In this document: piece by piece, positions 32,469 to 42,554 of the stretch
Layout: each line of letters opens with the position of its first letter
How positions within the stretch are numbered: position 1 is the first letter of the stretch
Assembly: GCA_022925895.1 (NCBI GenBank)
Contig: JAKSYS010000144.1
Location: forward strand, 1 to 64,000
Origin: Fragilaria crotonensis
Taxonomy: Eukaryota; Bacillariophyta; Fragilariophyceae; Fragilariales; Fragilariaceae
Direction: 5' to 3'
Length of the DNA: 64,000 nucleotides
Position numbers and translations under genes: made by a program
The notes under the pieces: generated by a model
Seen by the model: only the letters and a program-made list of their open reading frames with translations
Told to the model about the DNA's origin: nothing
Database searches by the model: none

Positions 32469-33886
32469 ATGAACTTCTTTGACGACGACGACGACGACGA
32501 TGACATCATGGAGTTCCTCATCCATGAGGAGGACGATGACTTCACCGAAGCTCTGGTTATTATCGCCGACAATCTTGAGGACGATACCGACGAGGATGAC
32601 GATGACATTCCTTTTGTTCCCCCATTTGTTTGGGGTAGTGGTTCTCGTGTTGGAAAGGCTCCCAACATTGAACGTCGTCGTGTTTTTTACTCACACCTCC
32701 TTTTCAATGATTTTTGGGGTCCTACTCCCATTTACAACGCCACATACTTCAAGAAGTTCTTCAAGATGCCAATTGCATTGTTTGACGACATCGTGGCAAA
32801 AGTGACTGCAAACGACGACTACTTCCGACAGAAGACGGATGCTGTGGGTAAGATGGGACTGTCATCGCTTCAGAAGATCTGCTCAGCTGTCCGTCAGCTC
32901 ACATCTGGTGTCAGTTCCGCAGAACACGATGACAAGTATCGTATGGCTGCATCAACAGGGTTGGAAGCCTGCAAACGCTTCTGTCATTCAGTCATTGAAG
33001 TGTATGGTGACGACGCGCTCCGTCACCCAAATGCTATTGACATCGGACGACTGCTTGATGAGGGTTGCGCTGCTGGCTTTCCCGGATGTATAGGCTCAAT
33101 TGATTGCATGCATTGGGAGTGGAAGAACTGTCCTTCCGGTTGGAAAGGCATGTTTCAAGGAAAGTCAGGCGTCCCGACAGTTGTTTTGGAGGCAATCGCT
33201 GATAACCGATGTCGTTTTGGCATTTCAACTTTGGATCTGCAGGGGCATTGAATGATCTCAACATCTTGGACCGCTCTCCCTTGTTTGACAATGCCGTTCG
33301 CGGTGAATCTCCTTCTGTTCATTTTGTTGTGAATGGGAATGCCTATCAGTACGCATATTGGCTTGGTGACGGAATCTATCCTCGCTATGCTTGCTTTGTG
33401 AAAACGTTTGCAAAACCCCAGACTCGGATGCAAAAAATGTTTGCATCGGCGCAGGAGGCAAAGAGGAAGGACATTGAGCGAGCGTTTGGAATGCTCCAAG
33501 CAAGATTTCATATCCTGACCTCAGCTTGTCGTCTTTGGGAACGTCATGCGATGAAGACAGTCATCAAGACATGTGTGATTCTTCACAATCTTGTGATTGA
33601 CTTCGAGCGCCAGAACGGAATCGATTCTGACTACATTAACAATGAAATGTACATCCCGCAGCATCCATTTGTTGTCATTCCTAGAGAGGGAGGACAAACT
33701 TGTGATACGAGATCCCAAATGATCTCGGCAATGCAGAACTCGGAACTTCACACTCGTCTTCAACACGATTTGATGATCGACAGGTGGGAAAAATGGTACG
33801 CAAACAACAATGATGACGATGACGAAGAAGAAGCTCACGACGACGACGAAGCTCACGAAGAGAACGAAAACGAAAACGAATTGTAG
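32469..33886 (+). CDS. Harbinger-type DDE transposase (DDE_Tnp_4), frame broken once
   Basis: Begins with an acidic low-complexity stretch after the ATG at 32469. Catalytic motifs are in order: GSIDCMHWEWKNCP (first Asp), ALNDLNILDRSPLF (second Asp) and KDIERAFGMLQARF (Glu). The frame changes near 33215-33218 (TTTT); adding one T gives the contiguous NRCRFWHFNFGSAGALND expected of the family. An acidic Glu/Asp-rich tail ends the protein. With the frame restored it is about 473 residues and has a full catalytic triad, so the element may be active apart from the apparent sequence error. Confidence 0.85.
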
Positions 33887-34040
33887 AACAAAAACGAATA
33901 GTAGTATGACAATAACCAGCACGGCAAGTATAAGTTTGTTGACGATGCACGACGACGACATTGTTGTTTCAATCTCCTAGTATTAGAAGTAGTAGCAGTA
34001 GCGGTAGAAGTTGTCGTGTATTATCTTACTAGTACTATTG

Positions 34041-35527
34041 TTAGGCGTTGTCAAGTGCAGTCCACTGCGTTTCCTCCTCTTCCATCGCCTCAACCTTAAC
34101 TTTGACCATCAATGGAATTGGAGCATCGTTTTCCTTTTCGTCGTCAGAAAAATCAGATCCACGAAGCATCGTTAAGTCGATGACGGGCGGCGTATTCTTC
34201 TCCAGCCACTTGCGTGCATTAAAGTACGTTTCATCCTCGTAATCGTCGTCATCATCGTCATCCTTTTCCTCTTTGTCGTTGTCGTTGTCGTTCATTGACG
34301 TGGCTGCCGCTGCGTCAAGAAGACACCCAACAAGCTTCTGCGTGTCAGGCAAAAGTCCGAAATCCTCTGGCTCGTCATCATCTGGCTCGTCATCATCGTC
34401 GTTGTTGAAGCTAACAGGAACGTCCTCGTCGGGCTTCGTAATGACGACAGCAGAAACCTCCCTAGCAGCACCAGCATAGTACTCCGCGGACTTTGCGGCA
34501 AAAAAGCGAGTGAAGCAACAGATTGCGGATTGGCCAAGAAGAGTTGCATCATCAACTGCTCTTTAGCAATTCCGTTTTTGGCTTCTACAGCCAAAGCCAT
34601 ACGCATTCCAACTTGGTTTTTGGTTTCCGCCGCCGATGCCAAACGTTCAAGCGAAACCTTGTTCGAATCAAAACGGGCGGATGGTAACTGTACCTTCAGC
34701 CTTTTGTTAGCAGAAGCAGCCTGCTGCTGTGCAATGACTTTCGCTTTCTTCTTTCCAATTGAAGGGCGAGGTGTCATGGAAAGGTCAGCATGAAGAACAG
34801 CACGACGAAAACCAGAATTTGCCGCACTTGTCCTTGCATCATCGTCAGGAGCGTCGTCGTCAGCGGCAGACATAGCAGGTTCTGCTTCAACGATGTTGCT
34901 CTTGTCAACAAGAACATTTGGATTTTCGTCGTTGCTATCAACAGATGAATTCAACAAAGCAGTTATGTTAGCAACAGGGAACAGTGCAGCAACACGAATG
35001 GCATCACGTTCCATAGCACGTTCGTTGTCGTTGTCGAGGAGGGCCAATGCCCGAGCCACTCTGGGATGGATAGTTTCAAGTGAGATTTCATACTTAGGCA
35101 ATGTCCTCTTGAGTATATCATACACAATGTTGTGTTTAAACATCTTTCCCTGCTTGGTCTGAAACTCAGCCTTCGCCTTTGTTGCGTAGTCAATCATGGA
35201 CCAACCACTGTGGAATTCACGAAGAGCGGAGTGAAGATAGCCAACATACTTGTTCACTTCAGCCTGCAACACTTTGTTGAACCGATTCTTCAATGAGAGA
35301 AGAGTACGGGTTGCCAATCCTCCGCCCTTGATAAAACTGTCACGAATCTTCTTCCAATACGTCTCGCCATCTTGATCAGTACCGATTGCCGCATTCGTCG
35401 TGACGAAAACATACGCAGAAGCCAACTTCATGTCTTCATCAATCTTGAAGTTACCAGTTGAACGACCAACAGTGGAGCGAATGCTGGCTCGGTTTGTACC
35501 CTGGTTGTCCGCATTGGCATCTTCCAT
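34041..35527 (-). CDS. Harbinger accessory protein, Myb/SANT (trihelix)-like, frame broken once
   Basis: ATG at 35527. Residues 20-150 (GNFKIDEDMKLASAYVFV, YWKKIRDSF, TLLSLKNRFNKV, FKHNIVYDILKRTLPKY) follow the trihelix/NAM-associated pattern of the second protein of PIF/Harbinger elements, which binds DNA and helps the transposase enter the nucleus. The frame shifts at the A6 run 34500-34505; one extra base gives a continuous acidic C-terminus ending at 34041. About 495 residues when joined. Convergent with the transposase gene. Confidence 0.72.
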
Positions 35528-35791
35528 GGTGGATGAAGTTAAAAGAAGTGACAAGGAGGTGAGGATCAATCGGCAAAACACTCGTTGACACCAGACGACA
35601 ATACTCGAGACTACACACAAAATTCAAAGCGGAGTCTAATTTACGGCGCGCGCCAGTATTAATTGCTGGAGAATTTGAAAAAAATCTGCACGCGGTGCGA
35701 GAAAGATACCACCAAAATGTCCAAAATAGGTTTCTAAAGGCTCGAGACCAATATGTCCGATTCAGATTTCGCTCCAGCGGTGGGGATGCTC

Positions 35792-37642
35792 TTAGTAGAT
35801 TAATGAGATGAGTGGTGAGTGCGAGTCTAGAGTCTCGCAACGTGACGTCATCTGTGGATCGGGGAACCCGGAAGTAATACTGTAGGGAGAAACACACCCT
35901 CGCACAGGAGGCGGCACGACGTGAGCGGCAAGAGCACGCTGAAGATACTGATATCGCATGAGTTTGTGATGGGCAGGTGGGTGGTGTTTGGAAAAATAAT
36001 CGGCGCTGTTGGTTTTGCCGGGACGCCAGTAGAGATTGAATTGCTTCTGGGAAATGCGATCTTTGAGCCAATGATAGCGCATGTCAAAGGCCTTGGATTT
36101 TTTCATGCGAACTTGAGCGTGTAGGATACCGTGAGCAGTGGCATTATCGGTTTCAAGAGGAGTACCGTTAGGAGGCTGTGGATGACCCATTTCAGCAAGA
36201 GCAGTACGCATAGGAACGGCTTCTTGAGCGTTGAGGAAAAGACTGCCGGTTTCAGCTTCGGAGGCAGAGGCAGCAACAGTGCGGATGGTCTTGCATAGAA
36301 CATGGACGGCACCATTGAGCTTGGGGTTTGGAGGAGAGCTGGTAGCACTGGGAAGGTCGGTAAGGAAGAAATGGCCGGCGGCACCACTGCGAGCGTTGGG
36401 AAGGACAAGATATGCAGCATCGGAACAGACAGCGAGGATCATATCGCTGGCGTGGTAGCGAATCGTAGCATCGGGATGCGTAGACAGGTAATCAAGAAGC
36501 ATATCACAGGCTTTGCTGGTGTGCTCGGTGGGAGCGGCTTGACTGTTGGAAATTTCATTCAACGCGACAATGATGGTGGGATCGCAACCGCGGGAGTAAT
36601 AGAGAAAGAGACCGGAGATTTGTTGCACACGTTTGATACCAAGCTTGTCTAGAAGAGGGGAGATGTCCGAGTTCGCAAGTTGAACTTTCTGACCGTACAC
36701 GGGGGCGGTCCAGCGATGTGGGGAATGCTGAGGTCGGGGGGGAGACGGATGACGCAAGGTGAGAAGCGCTTTAGGGACGTAGCCCGGCATGGAGATATCG
36801 ACGTGTCCGGCAGAGTAGTCCCAGTTGATCTTGAAGCCGAGATAACTGGAACCAGTCCAGTCTTTGGTGAGGGCATACTTGGTTGCGAGGGCAGCAAAGA
36901 GATGATCAGCATCAGATTGAGAGAAGAATTTAATGCCGAAGTCATCAACGGCGAGAGTGAACGTGGTGCGACGATCGGTGTGGCGCCAGAGGCCAGGAGT
37001 GTGCGCGACAGGGAAGTAACCGTAAGGGGCGAGGTGTGCAGTGAGTTGATCGTACGCAAGAATGGCAGCTTCTTTGAGGCCGTACATACCCTTGCGGATT
37101 TCGACGTAGATATAACCCTTGGAGTCAAAGTGCGCATCGGTGAGGTTGTACTCGGCAATGACTTCGGCCGTGAGATAACGGCGGTGAATGCGCATGTATT
37201 GGAAAATGGGCATATCCGACACGAGGAAAAAATCTTTCAAGTCGCCGGTGCAATAGCGGGCGCCAAGGTGAGCATCGGAAATGACACTATTGAGATGAAG
37301 CTTTGTGTCGACGAGACCAATGGCCGGAGAACGAACATCTTGGTAAGCATCGAGACGGTCGCCACCGACAGTCATGCGAATGCGATAGGGCTCGGCTTTG
37401 CCAGGTCGCATGGTGCAGACGAAGTTGGCGTAGGTGACCTTGCGACCGGGCGGGATCTGATGGGGATAAATGAAGACCATGGTGTTGTTGCCGAGGATTT
37501 GGTCGTCACGGGAGCGGGATTTGGTGAGGCCTTGAGTGCAGCGTCCCCATTCGTTGGAAAGAGAAGTGGACCAGAGGAGGGAATCAGGTCCGCGAAGGAG
37601 AGAGTCAATGTTCTCGGGCTTGCCAGTGGTAGGATTGTACAT
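35792..37642 (-). CDS. Copia reverse transcriptase and RNase H
   Basis: Reverse transcriptase with RYCTGDLKDFFL (motif A region), GMYGLKEAAILAYD and LAVDDFGIKF, where the usual YVDD box reads AVDD; a connection region; then RNase H with CSDAAYL, ASASEAETGSLFLNAQEAV and ETDNATAHG, and the tail SADYFSKHHPP. It joins the integrase frame at 37642-37645: one more A in the AAAA (minus strand) gives GKMYNPTTGK without a gap. The AVDD form should be checked, since Tyr is near-invariant in active elements. The stop codon lies in the LTR, at the TTA where the nested transposons inserted. Confidence 0.88.
   Translation of the reverse strand: MYNPTTGKPENIDSLLRGPDSLLWSTSLSNEWGRCTQGLTKSRSRDDQILGNNTMVFIYPHQIPPGRKVTYANFVCTMRPGKAEPYRIRMTVGGDRLDAYQDVRSPAIGLVDTKLHLNSVISDAHLGARYCTGDLKDFFLVSDMPIFQYMRIHRRYLTAEVIAEYNLTDAHFDSKGYIYVEIRKGMYGLKEAAILAYDQLTAHLAPYGYFPVAHTPGLWRHTDRRTTFTLAVDDFGIKFFSQSDADHLFAALATKYALTKDWTGSSYLGFKINWDYSAGHVDISMPGYVPKALLTLRHPSPPRPQHSPHRWTAPVYGQKVQLANSDISPLLDKLGIKRVQQISGLFLYYSRGCDPTIIVALNEISNSQAAPTEHTSKACDMLLDYLSTHPDATIRYHASDMILAVCSDAAYLVLPNARSGAAGHFFLTDLPSATSSPPNPKLNGAVHVLCKTIRTVAASASEAETGSLFLNAQEAVPMRTALAEMGHPQPPNGTPLETDNATAHGILHAQVRMKKSKAFDMRYHWLKDRISQKQFNLYWRPGKTNSADYFSKHHPPAHHKLMRYQYLQRALAAHVVPPPVRGCVSPYSITSGFPDPQMTSRCETLDSHSPLISLIY
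35795..35894 (-). repeat. Copia LTR, left copy, inner part
   Basis: Remaining 100 bases of the left LTR, ending GGGAGAAACA. Contains a perfect TGACGTCA at 35843-35850. Differs from the right LTR at two bases. Confidence 0.92.
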
Positions 37643-39717
37643 TTTCCGGCAATTGTGGGATCGTGTTGGATCGATTGGGCGAGAGGAAGACGACGATGAG
37701 TACGCGGGTCAAACATGAGGCGAGTGAGGCGGGAGCGGGGGCTTTGCCGGAGAATGGCTGCGGGGAGCGGAAGCAGTTTGCTCGAAACCGGGACGGGCAC
37801 CCTCGGAAGTGAGACAGGGGCCAGGAGGAGGGCAGATCGGGGAGACACGATCGGGGTAGGAGAAGGGTCAGGGGAGACCGATGGCACCCTCGGAGGAGCA
37901 ACAGGCACAAGAGTCGGCGGAGAGGATGGGAGAGGGTGGACGGCACGACGAAGGATGTCGGCGACGCGAGCGTAAGCGTTGAGGATGGGTGGACCAAAGG
38001 AGAGAGGATCGTGGAGAGGGGAAGAGGCAGGTTGCTGGTGGCTCAACAAGTGAAGCATGTCCTCGGCAGTTTGGCGGAGATAATCTGCGCGAGAGAATTC
38101 GGGAAAAGCAATTTTTTCGGGGAAGAAATCGACTTTGAGCACGTCGCGTTCGTGCATCGTGTCTTGGAAGTAGCACTTCCAACAACGGTAGTGTTCCAGG
38201 GAGGGACCAATATACCAGCCGACCTTGCCGTGTTCGCCAAAGGGGGTGCGAGTGTCGGCTGAAGTGTGCGCGACGATTTGAGTGCCCATGGGGGCAAGTG
38301 GCGTACGATTGAAATCGTAGTTGCCGAAAAGGGAAGCATGAGCCGAGAGCGAAGGATGAATGCGCGAAGAACGAAGGAGATTGAGGGTCAACGTCGTTTG
38401 AGGCAAGAGCCGATCCCATTCAGTGAGAGGGAATTTGGAATGGACGGTGCAGAGGACTGAGACAAAATGATTCTTGAACGTCCTGATGGCACGTTCAGCC
38501 GCGTTGGCACGGTGTTCTTTAGGGGGAACCCGCTGGAATTGGATCTTATACTTGGTGAAAGCGTCTTTGAGATCTTGGGAACATTCGTTGTCGAGAATAT
38601 GCAGATCCGGGGGATGACCGTGGCGCAGGAGCAACTTGTGAGTGGTCTCCCAAGCATTTCGGATGCTGGCGGCCTGCCGATTCGGAATGGCGACAGCATG
38701 AATGGAGTTAGTGTCTTGGTGGTAGAGAACAAAAATATAATTGTTACCACGACTGGAAGGGACGTGAAAGCGACCAGTTTGGTCGGAATAGGACTTGAGA
38801 AGCGATTGGTTGGCGAGGAGCATGACGGAAATTTGATGAGTGCGGGGCGCAAGCAAGGGAGCGACATCGATGTCGGAATCATTGGCGAAAGCGTCAGAGA
38901 GTGGAACCGAGCGAGTGGAACGAATGTTCTTGGCCTCCTGATCTTGGTGGCCAAGAGTCGTAGCGATTGATTTAGGAAGGTGTTTGCTGATGAGCTGCGT
39001 AGTAAGGCCAGGGAAAGTGGTGAGATGACCGCGACGAATGGCCCGTAGGAGAGTAGAGGGGGAGGGACTACCGAGGGCAGCGTGATGGTAAAGTGCGAGA
39101 GCTTCGCGAGACCGATCGAGCCGGAGGATACCATTAATTTGATGAGTAGGAGTGGCGAGAGGGATGGACCAGAGACCATGAGGAGTGCGAGTACCAGTGA
39201 TGATGACAGTGTCGTTCTTCAGTATTTTTACATCGAACTTGGAAAAAATAGCGAGGCAGTCGTCGTCGCAGAGCTGAGCTAGGGAGACAAGAGTACCAGT
39301 GCGGAGGTCATCGAGAACGAAGGCAGACTGAGCTGTCGCGCTAAGGCGGGAGGAGAGCGGGAGAAGACCGTGAAGGGTAGAAGACATGACATCACCACTA
39401 GCTGAGAGAACGGTAGGGCCATTGGACACAGGAACCGGACTACGTAGATGGACTACGTCGGAACTAGCAACGAAAGTGCCAGTGGCACCAGAATCAAGAA
39501 GCACGTGAGGGGTGGGCGGGCTGTCTACAGAAGGGGGAGATAACGTATACGCTAAAGGATGCCCTCTACGGTAGGCCCGGAGTGTCAGGCGGGAAGCCAG
39601 AAGCAGTTCGTCGTGCTGCCACCTTGCATATTGGCGAACGTCGCAGTACTCTGATGGCCAGGTAACGTGTGGTTGCATTCCGAACTGGGATGAGCACAAG
39701 CGCCATGTGACCAGCAA
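37643..39717 (-). CDS. Copia protease and integrase
   Basis: Aspartic protease with LLDSGATGTFV; pre-integrase zinc-binding region with LYHHAALGSPS; integrase core with SYSDQTGRF, LHILDNECSQD and EHRANAAERAIRTFKNHF (the D,D,E triad), then GWYIGPSLEHYRCWKCYF as in Copia integrase C-termini, and a long Pro/Ser-rich linker toward the reverse transcriptase. The open frame continues on to 37372 but is non-homologous after 37642. Upstream it overlaps gag in the -1 frame (39585-39717). Confidence 0.88.
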
Positions 39718-40853
39718 TAAGCACGAGGACCGGGAGCACTAGAGCGTCGACCACGACCACCACTGCGATCTTGGGAACGACCGGAGCGACCACGGGAGGA
39801 GCGAGTGTCGCGGTGAGACGAACCGTTAGAGGAAGAGCCGGTCCGCAGCAGAGACATCATCTCAGACATCTGAGTGAGGAGAGCAGCTTCGCGAGCAGCG
39901 AGAGCAGAATCGCGTTGTTGAAAGGCGGCGTTGGCAGCATCGGTCGGGAGGGTGATTGGCGGAGGGGTGTCAGGAGGAATAGCATCAAGAAGACGTTGAG
40001 CGACAAGGTCGGCCATGGTGGCAACAGCATTGGCTTGATGGGCAGGCTGTTGATGAAAGATGTCACCAGCAGTCGGGAGAGAGCTAAGATCGCTCTGGGC
40101 GTCACGAAAGTGAGTGAGCATGTTAGCCCAGGTGCGTTCGGCGGGAGGACGTCGATTCCAAAGACAAAGATCCTGCTGGAGAATGGGTTGGCGGGCAAAA
40201 ATCACATACGCCATGTCCATCATTTGCTGAGGAGTCATGGGAGAGAGAGCATGCTCGGCGAGATCAGCGAGATCGTCGATAGCGTTGAAGACAGTGTCAA
40301 CGGGGAGAGAGATGTCGTAGTGCATGTTGAAAGTGGACATCTCCTTGGCCTTGACTTGCTGAGGCGTAATTTTCCCATGAGTGGCAAAAAGATGCATGAG
40401 AACCGCGCGAATATCGGAGGAGTATTGGCCAGTGGTGCGGTTGAGCAGGGCTCGTAGATAGATTTGATCAATAGACTCGACTATCTGCGCGATGAGCGCC
40501 TTCTCTGTAGCTTGACAGAGGTCGAAGGAGAGTTTAAGCTCGCGCCAGACATCTTTGGCGGCTTCGATTTGCGGGCCAGTGCCGTTAGCAGGTGGAGTGA
40601 ACGGGCCTGGATTAGGAGGACTAACCCAAGGGACAGTATGCGCCAGAGTGGCGTACCGGTCGGCGGACAGAATGAGGCCGAGGTGGCCGTATTGGCCGCC
40701 CCCGAGCGTGGAGGGCACAGAAGAGGCATTGGCCTTGATCTCGGTACAAGTAGCGAGAGTCTGTAGAGTTTCGTAGGTGGGCTGGCCATGAACTCTAGTG
40801 AGCACCTTGTGCTGGAAGTAAGTGTCATTGACACTGGGAAGGCTGGTTGACAT
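39585..40853 (-). CDS. Copia Gag
   Basis: 422-residue capsid/nucleocapsid protein starting at ATG 40853, only 30 bp from the 5' LTR. Helical middle part, then an Arg/Ser-rich stretch and a zinc-knuckle-like end (YCWSHGACAHPSSECNHTLPGH), as in diatom Copia Gags. Pol overlaps its end in the -1 frame. That could be a programmed frameshift or the same one-base loss seen elsewhere in the window; no clear slippery heptamer was identified. Confidence 0.83.
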   Translation of the reverse strand: MSTSLPSVNDTYFQHKVLTRVHGQPTYETLQTLATCTEIKANASSVPSTLGGGQYGHLGLILSADRYATLAHTVPWVSPPNPGPFTPPANGTGPQIEAAKDVWRELKLSFDLCQATEKALIAQIVESIDQIYLRALLNRTTGQYSSDIRAVLMHLFATHGKITPQQVKAKEMSTFNMHYDISLPVDTVFNAIDDLADLAEHALSPMTPQQMMDMAYVIFARQPILQQDLCLWNRRPPAERTWANMLTHFRDAQSDLSSLPTAGDIFHQQPAHQANAVATMADLVAQRLLDAIPPDTPPPITLPTDAANAAFQQRDSALAAREAALLTQMSEMMSLLRTGSSSNGSSHRDTRSSRGRSGRSQDRSGGRGRRSSAPGPRAYCWSHGACAHPSSECNHTLPGHQSTATFANMQGGSTTNCFWLPA

Positions 40854-40882
40854 GGTCGAACCAGAGAATGATCACTAAGCTG

Positions 40883-41020
40883 TGTCACTACGTATGAAGT
40901 TAATCAATAAGAGCAGCTTAGTAGATTAATGAGATGAGTGGTGAGTGCGAGTCTAGAGTCTCGCAACGTGACGTCATCTGTGGATCGGGGAGCCCGGAAG
41001 TACTACTGTAGGGAGAAACA
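40883..41020 (-). repeat. Copia LTR, right copy (5' LTR)
   Basis: Complete 138 bp LTR with TG..CA ends, followed by the GTACT duplication at 41021-41025. It contains the TTAG that served as target in the left copy, and a TGACGTCA at 40969-40976. The primer-binding site should start at 40882 on the minus strand (CAGCTTAGTGATC); I could not assign it to a tRNA. Confidence 0.93.
40969..40976. promoter_or_regulatory. CRE-like TGACGTCA in the Copia 5' LTR
   Basis: Perfect 8 bp bZIP-type palindrome, also kept in the left LTR (35843-35850). Its place in the promoter-bearing LTR suggests the element's transcription responds to a bZIP signal. Inferred from motif. Confidence 0.42.
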
Positions 41021-41025
41021 GTACT

Positions 41026-41731
41026 TTCGGCGTGTAAGTTTTCACGTCTTTCTATAGAAGGAAAGTGTTTAATCACCAATCAATCTAAACTACTAATCCA
41101 TAAGCATGCATTCTGCTACTTTCTGCCAGCAGTGTAGTGCCCGTGATCATCTACAGATAACGGTATGCCTGTGGTCGGCATACTGAGTTTGAATTGGAAC
41201 GCTGAGAGATGGTGATGCGAACCATGTCATCGCGCCGCTTCGTAGTACCAGTAGCCCCATTCACAACATTGATAAACGAACGAAAAAAATCGGCAAAAAT
41301 CTCTTGCGAAAGCTGCATCGTGGGAATGGAAAGCTTGGACGCTCAAGAACACACAGAAGACAAGAATAACTCGAGCGAGAGTCTCATTCGAGAATCACAC
41401 GACCGACACTGCTGCAAATCAAAACGTTGCTGAAGACAATTCCAGGGACCTTGGGAGAGACAAGGTGACAGCGATATTCATGCAGAAGGACAAACTGTAG
41501 CAACATTGCCCATTTCGGACCAATAAATTGGTAGTATGCGCTAAATTTCATCAGAGGTATGGTAATACTAGGCAAGGAGGCAGTTGAGATAGCGTACTGT
41601 ATTCGAATTTAAAATTTGAACTCCGTTCGCTTCGACAACTCGTCTCTTCATTTCTCAGCCTTAGAATTGGCCTCGTCTAAATCCTGATTCAATTCCGGCA
41701 ACAGCAACTGATCGGGCGGCAGCTCGACGAC
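41026..41731. other. intergenic
   Basis: Sequence to the right of the Copia insertion. No gene recognised; small frames near 41209-41433 have no support. Confidence 0.5.
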
Positions 41732-42013
41732 TCATTTCCTTTGGGTGAGCTGATTTTCCGCACCAGTGTCCAGTCGATACAATCGTTCCCGTTCCTTCAA
41801 GTCGGCCAACAACGTGGCATAGGATTGTGCCAGTGCATGAAGGGAAGACGATGCCTGTACGGAGTCGCCATCCGCAGCGGCAGCACGACGACTCCGTTGC
41901 AATACAAATTGGCGGGTCGTGCTAGACGACGAATCGCCACCTACCAAATCTACCCGGTTCTTTAGCCTTTGCAAGATAGATCGAAGGACATGCCTCGGAG
42001 TTGTTGGAGGCAT
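41732..42013 (-). CDS. small LYR/FMC1-like protein, possible mitochondrial ATP synthase assembly factor
   Basis: 93 residues from ATG 42013 (MPPTTPRHVLRSILQRLKNR). Pattern: LR near the N-terminus, a conserved-looking basic helix (TRQFVLQRSRRAA), then ASSSLHALAQSYATLLADLK, ERERLYRLDTGAE. This resembles FMC1-like and related LYR small mitochondrial assembly proteins (a helix with Q/A-x-x-Y-x-x-L-L followed by RExxxLY). The match is by eye on a short protein. Divergent from the gene at 42555 across about 540 bp, likely a shared promoter. Confidence 0.5.
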   Translation of the reverse strand: MPPTTPRHVLRSILQRLKNRVDLVGGDSSSSTTRQFVLQRSRRAAAADGDSVQASSSLHALAQSYATLLADLKERERLYRLDTGAENQLTQRK

Positions 42014-42554
42014 GATCGAGTGGTGCGTATTATGCACTTGTGCGAGGCTCACACGGAGAATGCAAGAACAACGATCACAAGAGAAAGGATGTACCTGTAG
42101 TAGCTCGGAGAGTGGCGATGGTCCAAGTGAGCGTTGGTCCTGGTAAAAAAGGTCGACCACGAGTGCGCATAGTGAGATCGTATGACACTCACGTACAGAG
42201 ACCGTATGTTGTACGGCAATGGGTCAAGAGAGCGATATTGAATGGGAATACAAGAATATAATGTACTCCAGTACACCATAATACGCCACAGCAGTATAAC
42301 AAAAATCATTTTGCTATTTTGAGCACCTCTTGCGAACCTTGGATGCATTTTCTTAAAATTGACACTGGACACTGGACTGATAATGTGCGCACAAACCAGA
42401 TCGCCCAATTCGATCGAATGCACATCCAGCAACCGTTCTTTAATTCAATCTACGCAGTGGTATAAGGTTCTTGTTCTGCTTTTCGACTACTATTGGTGAA
42501 CTTGCAAGAGGTAACAAGCAGGTATCAGACACAACTCTATCAGTGCCGGGATCC
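42014..42554. other. intergenic, shared promoter region of two divergent genes
   Basis: No coding sequence recognised. A TATA-like GTATAAGG lies near 42460, about 95 bp before the plus-strand ATG. Confidence 0.5.

Larger units (their letters stand above)
32084..35791 (+). mobile_element. PIF/Harbinger DNA transposon
   Basis: Bounded by TTA duplications (32081-32083 and 35792-35794), the size and sequence typical of PIF/Harbinger. Terminal inverted repeats of about 30 bp start GAGCATCCCCA and share CCGCTGGAGCGAAATCTGA; the left one has a 7 bp insertion. Inside are the usual two genes: a DDE transposase (plus strand) and a Myb/SANT-like accessory protein (minus strand), convergent. Both are broken by one missing base in a homopolymer. 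Confidence 0.9.
27490..41020 (-). mobile_element. Ty1/Copia LTR retrotransposon, left LTR split by two nested DNA transposons
   Basis: Flanked by perfect 5 bp target duplications GTACT (27485-27489 and 41021-41025). The LTR is 138 bp and runs TG..CA: intact at 40883-41020, and at the left in two parts, 27490-27527 plus 35795-35894, because 8.27 kb of other transposons (27528-35794) sit inside it. The two LTRs differ at only two positions that I can see, so the insertion is recent. The element is on the minus strand: 5' LTR at the right, gag, protease, integrase, reverse transcriptase and RNase H in Copia order (integrase before reverse transcriptase). The frame is broken twice. The Pol stop codon lies inside the 3' LTR. 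Confidence 0.93.

Noticed and set aside
36680-37699. 339-codon plus-strand open frame
   Set aside because: It lies antisense to the Copia reverse transcriptase, which has clear catalytic motifs; composition is that of a complementary-strand shadow.
39585-39717. Programmed -1 frameshift between Copia gag and pol
   Set aside because: Possible, but no convincing slippery site was seen and the same one-base loss occurs in many unrelated genes here, so I do not claim it.
40853-40882. tRNA primer-binding site next to the 5' LTR
   Set aside because: The sequence after the LTR could not be matched to a tRNA 3' end or an anticodon-stem site by eye.
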